Part shown: piece after piece, positions 57,300-64,000 of the stretch
Layout: the number at the start of each line of letters is the position of its first letter
How positions within the stretch are numbered: the first letter of the stretch is position 1
From: Clarkia xantiana subsp. parviflora
Lineage: Eukaryota > Streptophyta > Magnoliopsida > Myrtales > Onagraceae
Direction: 5' to 3'
NCBI GenBank assembly: GCA_036873135.1
Contig: JAPTYO010000020.1
Coordinates: 6,130,081 to 6,194,080, forward strand
DNA length: 64,000 nt
Notes under the pieces: model-generated
Databases searched by the model: none
Seen by the model: the letters and a program-made list of their open reading frames with translations, nothing else
Told to the model about the DNA's origin: nothing
Made by a program: the position numbers and the translations under genes

Positions 57300-57866
57300 A
57301 AAAAGGAGCAGAGAGCGAGCCAGCAAACACATGGGAGCTACACACTGATGGATTATCAAGTATGGAAAGGTGTGGCGCAGGCCTGGTACTAACCCCATCA
57401 GATAAGACCGCGCCCTTACGATACGCCTTAGCTTTAACGTTCAGAGCAGCAAAAGCATAATATGAAGCGTTGATTACGGGGCTAAGAATAGCAAAAGGCA
57501 CAGGGGTAGAACATCTGAGGGCAAAGTGCAATTCCCAACTAGTGGTCAACCATGTGAGTGGAGATTACATAGCAAAAGAGGATAAAAATGCAAAAGTACC
57601 TCCAACAGGTGAAGACATTAGGCTTCGACGTCTTTGATATAACATCAATCCAAAGAGACTGGAATCAAGAGGCCGAATCCCTAACCAAGTTCGCGCTAGG
57701 ATCAACTCGATACAAGGATGTCCACTTCACAGAGCAGATGTTGTTCCCATTAATAGATAGGGAAGAAGTCCCGATGGTAGAATTGATGCCAACATGGATG
57801 GATGACTCCAATCCTAAGCTACCTGCAATAGGGAAAGCTACCGGAAGACCCGACAGAAGCTACTAA
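57300..57866 (+). pseudogene. Second (archaeal-type) RNase H and spacer of element G
   Basis: The frame around 57325-57590 reads WELHTDGLSSMERCGAGLVL, then a stop, YEALITGLRIAKGTGVE and NSQLVVNHVSGDYIAKED. This is the extra RNase H that defines the Tat group. The first Asp (HTDG) and Glu (YEAL) are kept, but the third catalytic position reads CNSQ where SDSQ is usual. The downstream frame 57588-57866 has the typical spacer FDVFDITSIQRDWNQEAESL before integrase. Confidence 0.8.
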
Positions 57867-57879
57867 GATCCAAAGATTA

Positions 57880-59029
57880 GCAGTGAACTGCACAATCATT
57901 GGAGGACTGCTCTACAAAAAGGATACTCCCCACCCTACCTGAGATACATCGTCCACCCTGAGACGGAAATAGTGCTGCGGGAGCTCCACGAGGGACATAA
58001 AGCCTTCCACAAGGGGGAAAAACAATTATCAGGAAGGCGCTGAATCAAGGATACTACTGGCCAACCATGGGTAAAGAGGCTGAACATATGGTGAAGGTAT
58101 GCGAGTCTTGCTTGAAATACTCACGAAATATTATCGCGCCGGCGGTAAACCTCACACCAATTCCCAGTGCATGGACGTTCACACAATGGGGGATCGACCT
58201 GATAGGCCCCCTACCCAAAACCAAGGGACAAAAAATATTCATATTAGTAGCAATAGACTACTTCTCAAAGTGTATAGAGGCCAAAGCGCTAGGAAAAAAA
58301 AACATAATTCCATATTCTAAAATTTCTCAAATCTCGTATCATTTCAAGATATGGAATCCCTAAAGTACTGATAAGTGATAATGGCCCTCATTTCAAAGGA
58401 AAAGAGTTGGCATGGTATTGTGAGCAACTCAATATTGAACATCGGTTCGCATTGGTAAAACACGCACTAACCAACGACTAAGTGGAATCAGCCAACAAGA
58501 TAGTATTAAATGGGTTAAAGAAGAGAGTCAACGCCTTAGGTGGAAAATGGATCGACGAGTTGGAAAACGTATTCTAGGCAGTTAAGACGACACCCAAAAA
58601 GACAACCGGGGAAACATCTTTCAGTCTAGTGTATGGCACGGAAGCAGTGGCACCACTAGAAATAGCAGTGGCCTCCCACAGAGTCACTAACTTCAAGGAA
58701 CATGGCAATGAGGATGCAAGGCGCATCAAGCTAGACATGGCAGATGAGAAGATATGGAATTCAGAAAGCGCACAAACAAGAATGCGTCTGGCAACAACTT
58801 GGTATTCAACCGACGAGTCAAAGCCAAACAATTCTTCGTGGGGGAGATGGTGTGGAGAAGAAATGAGTTCTCACACCTGGACCAGCTGAACAAACTATCC
58901 CCCAAATGGGAAGGACCATACAAGTTCGCGGTCATACCAATGATCAACGCCTATCGTTTGGAAGACCGGGATGGAAACATATCAGTAAACATCTTCAACG
59001 GAGGACACTTGAAGAAATTCCATGCATAA
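57880..59029 (+). pseudogene. Integrase of element G
   Basis: The zinc-binding part is degraded but ends KVCESCLKYSRN (58085-58125). The core has AWTFTQWGIDLIGPLPKTKG (first Asp), then in another frame LISDNGPHFKGKEL (second Asp) and VESANKIVLNGLKKR (Glu). The C-terminal GPY/F-type module is in the frame 58754-59029: FSHLDQLNKLSPKWEGPYKF and FNGGHLKKFHA at the end. At least four frameshifts and stops (58365, 58480, 58577) break it. Confidence 0.88.
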
Positions 59030-59189
59030 TTACACTATGTGTCTTTAGTTATAGCCATAAAGGATAGTATGTCCAGAGATCTCACCCAAATAACTATATA
59101 GTTCTTATATAGCAAAGTCTTTAGCTACCATATGGTTGAATGAGAAGAAAGAACTTATAAGTATGTGTATTAAAAGGTTTTCCGAACGA

Positions 59190-59830
59190 ACACTAAACTT
59201 GGCACTCTTACCAAGTGACAAACGTCCCTGCAATGGGTCACACCCCCAAGTAGAGGACTGGAATGAAAATCACTTGGCACTCTTGCCAAGTGATGAACAT
59301 ATCTACGATGGATCACCCCTAAGTAGAGAACGAAAAATCACTTGGCACTCTTACCATGTGACAAACGTCCCTACAATGGGTGACACCCAAATAAAAGACT
59401 GGAATGAAAATTACTGGGTATTCTTACCAAGTGACAAGCGTCCCTACAATGGGTCACACCCCCAAGTAGAAGTCTAGAGAGGGCTAGAATGAAAATCACT
59501 TGGCACTCTTTCAAGTGATGAACATCTCTATAATGGATCACCCCTAAGTAGAGAACGAGAAATCACTCGGTACTCTTACCAAGTAACGAACATCCCTACA
59601 ACAGGTTACACCCTAAGGTAGAGGGTTAGAACAAGAAATCACTCGGTAGTCTTACCAAGTAACAAACATCCCTACAACGGGTTACACCCCCAGGTAGAGG
59701 GCTAGGACGAAAATCACTAGGTATCCTTACAAAGTGACGAACATTCTACAAGAGAGTACCACCAAGTAGAGGACTAAAGGGAAAAGTCGATACCCCTACC
59801 AAGCGGCGATCACCACTCTAATAAAATGAC
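59190..59830. repeat. About 70-bp tandem array with conserved hairpin, element G
   Basis: Nine or so units with CACTTGGCACTCTTACCAAG, TGACAAACGTCCCTACAATG and GGTCACACCCCCAAGTAGAG. Each unit carries the inverted pair ACTTGG/CCAAGT around an 8-nt loop; several variants keep pairing (for example ACTCGG with CCAAGT through a G-T pair). Position between integrase and antisense ORF is as in C and F. Confidence 0.9.
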
Positions 59831-60099
59831 CCTACAAGGACGCACTCCAAGAAACGCCTGCAAAAGGTTAACCCCTTACATTAAAATAAAAAAAAAAAAA
59901 AAAAAAGATACCCACATAAGAAGGGGCAACTATCAAACTAATCTTAGAATCCTCAAAGTCGAATCGTAAAAAGAGTGTGCAAGGTGAAATTTCTTACATA
60001 CAACTGATATTATGACAAAAACATAGACCACTATGAGATACTGCAACACAGGGGGGGCACCAGAAAGGATACAACAAAGGGAAATGAACTACAATACAA
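59831..60099. other. Spacer in element G
   Basis: No gene was found. There is an A-run at 59889-59908. Confidence 0.5.
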
Positions 60100-61445
60100 C
60101 TACTCCCTAGCCATGCCAGGATCAATCAAAGAGAGAATCAGATTCATCACTACTAAGACCAATAAATTCTTCTCCTTTCGACGAACAAAAGAGGACTCGA
60201 CCAAAGGGACCGATGCCCGACATTTTCTCCAGAGGAAAAGAGGGGCAACAACGCAGACTTCAGAAGCAAACCTTTCACCAAATTTGAATATCATCTCATC
60301 ACATCGACTATCAAATTCAGCAGCATAGGCGGGGTAAGCCAGGAAGTCACCCAAAGATATCTGGGAGGCATCGTCCACAATTGATGGAGAACCCACGGGT
60401 CCTCTGATAGCATTGTTGGTTGTGGTGCAACTCCATTTCGAGATCAGCGGCCCTCTACTGAAGAACGGCCATGGAACGCGCGTGATCTGCCAGAATACAC
60501 TCCTCTTCTAGAGCAATTCTTGATACATCCTGAACTCTCTTTGAACCCACTTTAGAGAGACCAGGACCACCCTCAGCTAAAGCTAAGAAGGTGGATGCAA
60601 CATTGACGAAATCAACAAGTATCTGCAATCGAGAAAATGATAAAGGCAGAATGACGGACTAAGAGTAGGAAAGGACATCTAGGAGAGCAACGAGCAACCC
60701 AGTGAGGAATATGAGCCCTTGGAGGACGATTGGGATCCTGCGACACCTAGGAACGAAAGAAAATCATAAAGGGCCAAGGTACTGAAGCACGAACAGGACT
60801 CAACATGTAATTTAAAATAACCTAGCCTCACCCTAAAGAGAAATCGAGTGTGGTAAAGCAACCGTTGGATCAATCAAGCGAATACTAACCTGAAAAAGAC
60901 TCGACTACGAAATATCACGCAAACGGGGAGTAGCTTCCCAGGTGGTTATTGATGTACATCTCCCAAGGGTCCTTAAATCCGATGGAGAAAATTCAGAGAA
61001 ATAGGAGCAATTAAGAGAAATGAGAGAAGATATCCGGCTCAAGGGAATGAAAGGGCCAGGTAACACTATGATCTCATAAGTATAAGTAGTACCCCATCAA
61101 ATTACCACGCTCACTTTCACAAGTATCAACAAAGTTAAGGGAGGTGTCCCAGGAAACGTCCCCATAATGCTCTTTGAAGGGTTGGCTATCAAAACAAGGA
61201 AGTCGGGGGAACAAACTTGAATGCCTTGGCGCGAGCGCACCACTGATATTGATAGAAGCAACATAAAAGAACAGAGAATAGGTCCACTTCTGAAGATAGC
61301 AGATCACTCGAAAACTGATCCATGACTTGAGGGCACCCGGAGCCAGGCTACTGGGAAGAGTACCATAGTAGCTGCACATCTCTTCAAGATCTAAGCAGTA
61401 GGGGACAAAGGCCGACTTGCACTTGGGCGACATAGGCGACCCCAA
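60100..61445 (-). pseudogene. Antisense 'gypsy-type transposase' ORF of element G, 3' part
   Basis: Read on the - strand. The segment 61440-61074 reads FVPYCLDLEEMCSYYGTLPS and LKSWISFRVICYLQKWTYSL, clearly matching the antisense ORF of element C (PYCQDLRRLCRYYS). It continues HYGDVSWDTSLNFVDTCESE. The exon-like segment 60396-60100 has LGDFLAYPAYAAEFDSRCDE followed by MIFKFGERFAS, matching the C-terminal part in F (YKASPAY). The 5' end of this ORF is missing: at about 61440 it runs into the GC-rich repeats of M2 and the frame stays open there to 61787, making a chimeric 237-codon frame. Confidence 0.7.
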
Positions 61446-62010
61446 CTGGTGGTGGCCGGCCCCGATTGGGGCTGTACCCACCACCAATTGGTGGTGGCCG
61501 GCCACGATTGGGGCTGTAGCCACCACCACTGGTGGTGGCCGGCCCCGATTGGGGCTGTAGCCACCACCAATTGGTGGTGGCCGGCCCCAATTGAGGTGGC
61601 CACCACCAATTGGGGCCAGCCACCACCAATTGGGGTGGTTTTCGGCCCCAAGCGGTGGTGGCCGGTGCCGTGGGTGGTGGCCGGCCCGTTTCGTGGCGGT
61701 CGGCGGCCTTGGAGGTGGTGGGTGGTGGTCGGCGGCCTTGGACGGTGGTGGGTGGTGGTCGGCGGCCTTGGACGGTGACTTGAGCAAACAATAAGGACTA
61801 AATTGTAAATATTAAATTTTAGAAATATAAATTTGAGGACTTAATTGAACAAAATAAAAGTATTTAACGGTCAAACTAACTGTTGACTAACGGAAATACC
61901 AAAAACATACAACCTCTCAAACATATGACACCAAAAACCTACAAAACGAAACATATGGCACCAAAAACCTACACAGGTCAAACATGTGGCACCAAAAGTA
62001 CCTTTAACCC
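61438..62010. mobile_element. GC-rich MULE-like element M2, one end only
   Basis: The right edge, read on the - strand, starts GGGTTAAAGGTACTTTTGG, like GGGTTAAGAACC of M1. Inside the end are three copies of a unit with ACATATGGCACCAAAAACC. A pyrimidine-rich AT spacer follows, and then a GC-rich core (61438-61780) of repeats with CCACCACCAATTGGTGGTGG and GGCCGGCCCCGATTGGGGCT, both palindromic or nearly so. The word CGGCCCCGATTGG also occurs in the M1 core. No opposite end or target duplication was found, so the left boundary is uncertain. Confidence 0.55.
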
Positions 62011-63119
62011 AACATAAATAATAGAAATGTGGAAAATATTCATAGCCTGCCAATGACTGATTCAGAAATTGAATGATAACATATAACTATTTTAGAAAAT
62101 ATATTGCATAAAACAATTATTGCCGAAAAAAATAATAACGGAATATTTCATAAAGTTATAATATATATTTTATTGTACTGCATCACATAGTTTGATAATA
62201 ACATAAATGGTTAATTATCAAATTGTTATTTCAAATTTGAACACTAGGACAAATTGCTACCAAAATTTTTTTTAGACACTTTATTATCTTAGGTTCCACT
62301 TTGTAGAAAAAATTGTTACCAAAGTATTTTTTTTAAAATAATTTGCTAGCCTAAACTTTGCTTTGTGTACAATTTAGTAGCTCAGGAATCATTTTGTGGA
62401 CAATTAGCTAGCTCGAGTTTCGCTTTGTGTATATAAATTGTTAGCTGCCAAATTGTCCACAAAACGAAACTTGAACTAGCAAATTCTTCTAAAAAAAATA
62501 AAACCTGAGCTAACAAATTAACCCAAAAAAACTTTAGATTCCAGTTGTTCACAAAATGAAACCTGACATTTTGTACAAAAAAATCAGTTAGCAATTTGTC
62601 TGTACGTCAAATTGAAGTTAACAATTTACAAAATAATCATTTTAATATAAAATAATTTAGGCAATTTCTTAACTTATAAAACTGGCGACATTTTACAATT
62701 TGATTAAGTATACATATTTTTTAAAAAAAAGAGTAAAGACGGAAATTTTATTCATGTTTCATGAAAGTGCGTTTTTTTTTTTCTAGTGTCATCATTTTAC
62801 TTCTTATAAATTAATCTAGTATGAGTGAAAATTAGTTTACATGTAAAGTAAGATGTTGTCTTAATATAACTTCCAATAACACCACACAGAAAAGAAAAGA
62901 AATTATACAGATTATTTACGCAAACACATCCTAACCACTACGTACACACGACAGCATATATATATATGTAGCACGCACCATGCACGTAAAGAGTAAACTG
63001 CTAATTATAAATATTTTTTCATTTTTAGAATTTTAACGAAGTTTGAATTCTTAACTACTTTTTTAGGGAAAAATGTTGAACCGTTCCACTATATTACATT
63101 GTTACAGCTTATATATATA
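62011..63119. other. AT-rich DNA with a foldback repeat
   Basis: No gene was found. Around 62390-62520, GCTCGAGTTTCGCTTTGTG and, further on, CACAAAACGAAACTTGA are nearly perfect inverted copies. Similar CTTTGT/ACAAA words recur at 62230-62640, giving a nested foldback. There is an (AT) tract at about 62957-62966. Confidence 0.55.
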
Positions 63120-64000
63120 CTAGCCACTAACCCCGCGCACCGCGCGGGTAAAATTCCAAATAAAATTTAAAATAAAAAAATTTAAATTATATTACTTTAT
63201 TGAATATGCAAATTTATTTGAAAATTTTAATTTACTTTTTTGGATAGTTTAATTAAATTTTTTAATATTAATTATTTTAAAATATTTTATAGTATTGAAA
63301 TAATCAATATTATATATCATTTTATAAGACTATAACTAATAAAATAGAAAATCGAAGTAAGAAAATTGTGTTTAGAGCTATAAATATTTTTAAAAAAATA
63401 TTTCTAATAGAACTTGAGAAATAAAAATAATTTTAGGATTTTCATAGACATAATATTTACAAATTTAACTATTTTAACCATTAACCTAAACAATTGAAAT
63501 ATATGTAGGTTTTATATTAAATCAGTTTGTTCTTAAAAACAAACTGATAGCTCAACAAATCTATAAAAAATAATATAAACTCATGTTATTGACATACAAA
63601 AAAACAGTCAAATTAATAACTCAACAAAACCTATAAAAAAGGGCTTGAATCCGTTAAATATACATTACATGTATATAACTTAGGAGAAAAGCGAGAAGTT
63701 GACGTTTTGCATAAACTGCTAACGTGGCTAAAATTGTCCATACAAAAAGCAGGCCATCATTACATATATAATTATACTATTTGATATGCATATATTTTAA
63801 TTTTTATACCATAATGATAATAATGTATATATAGTATAATTTTTTTTGTTCAAATAATATATGTACACACTTGATTTCAACTTTAATTCCTTCATATTAA
63901 TATTAAGAAATTTAAATATTTCAGGCGATCTTATAGTTTGCAAGCTTCAATGTCATTATACGTACGTTTAGATCACAATAATCTCTTTATTATATATAAT
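63120..64000 (-). mobile_element. Helitron 3' terminus (element continues beyond the window)
   Basis: On the - strand the sequence is CCCGCGC, loop GGT, GCGCGGG (63149-63133), then GTTAGTGG and CTAG, followed by T at 63119. A 7-bp GC hairpin about 8 bp before CTRR|T is the standard Helitron 3' end. The body would be the AT-rich DNA from 63123 to the right, with the 5' TC end outside the window. No Rep/helicase coding was seen, so it is probably non-autonomous. Confidence 0.6.

Larger units (their letters stand above)
54707..61437 (+). mobile_element. Ty3/gypsy (Tat-group) retrotransposon G, truncated
   Basis: The 5' LTR is followed by protease, RT, RNase H, a second RNase H, integrase, a tandem array and an antisense ORF. 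Two RNase H domains plus the antisense ORF place it in the Tat group. Gag is missing (only about 240 bp lie between the LTR and the protease). No 3' LTR matching 54707-55079 occurs before the window end. All reading frames are broken. It is the only gypsy element here with recognisable RT and integrase. Confidence 0.85.

Noticed and set aside
61384..61794. Pro/His-rich and Trp/Gly-rich open frames across the M2 repeats
   Set aside because: Artefacts of the CCACCACC/GGTGGTGG repeats, except that one continues into the antisense ORF, which is reported as a chimera.
1..64000. Endogenous pararetrovirus or other virus
   Set aside because: No movement-protein or coat-protein motifs occur. All RT sequences carry copia or Tat-gypsy features, and they lie in LTR-bounded elements or beside an LTR end.
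1..64000. tRNA or rRNA genes
   Set aside because: The only tRNA-like words are the short primer-binding-site matches next to LTRs. No cloverleaf or rRNA motif was seen.

Overview
This is a plant nuclear window, almost certainly from a flowering plant and probably a eudicot. The evidence is tRNA-iMet-primed Ty1/copia elements, Ty3/gypsy elements of the Tat type with two RNase H domains, CACTA, MULE, hAT and Helitron ends, AT-rich spacers with long (AT)n tracts, and one intact plant-specific DUF4228 (PADRE) gene. The species cannot be named from the sequence. Most of the window is transposon, and nearly all element proteins are broken by stops and frameshifts.

Layout: a DUF4283-type ORF1 remnant (about 737-1271 and 10742-11640) is split by copia element A (1272-10741, + strand), whose gag holds a 1,012-bp MULE-like element (4323-5334). 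Then come degenerate sequence, a CACTA end (about 13400-13656), the only intact host gene (14253-14744, - strand) and a 4-kb AT-rich spacer. From 18722 to 40354 lies a four-level nest. A miniature TRIM retrotransposon carries gypsy element C (18839-39854) in one LTR. C carries copia element B (19016-29168, - strand) in its 5' LTR. B carries a small LTR element D (19297-21088) in its 3' LTR. D holds an intron-less, rearranged fragment of a host RCC1-family gene. All four levels have matching 5-bp target duplications.

Further right, gypsy element F (41898-53913) has a 4.2-kb CACTA element (41929-46089) in its 5' LTR and a hAT-like MITE (50882-51531) in its antisense ORF. Gypsy element G (54707 to about 61437) keeps protease, RT, two RNase H domains and integrase but has lost gag and its 3' LTR. 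It runs into one end of a second GC-rich MULE-like element (about 61438-62010). The window ends in AT-rich DNA with a foldback repeat and a canonical Helitron 3' end at 63120 on the - strand.

The gypsy elements C, F and G share a plan: sense gag/protease (pol only in G), then a tandem-repeat block different in each element, then an antisense, apparently spliced ORF related to the 'putative gypsy-type transposase' family. Only G encodes recognisable RT and integrase, so C and F look non-autonomous. Copia elements A and B belong to one family, and both lack recognisable protease and integrase. Boundaries come from repeat pairs and target duplications read by eye; all domain names come from motif recognition without a database search.
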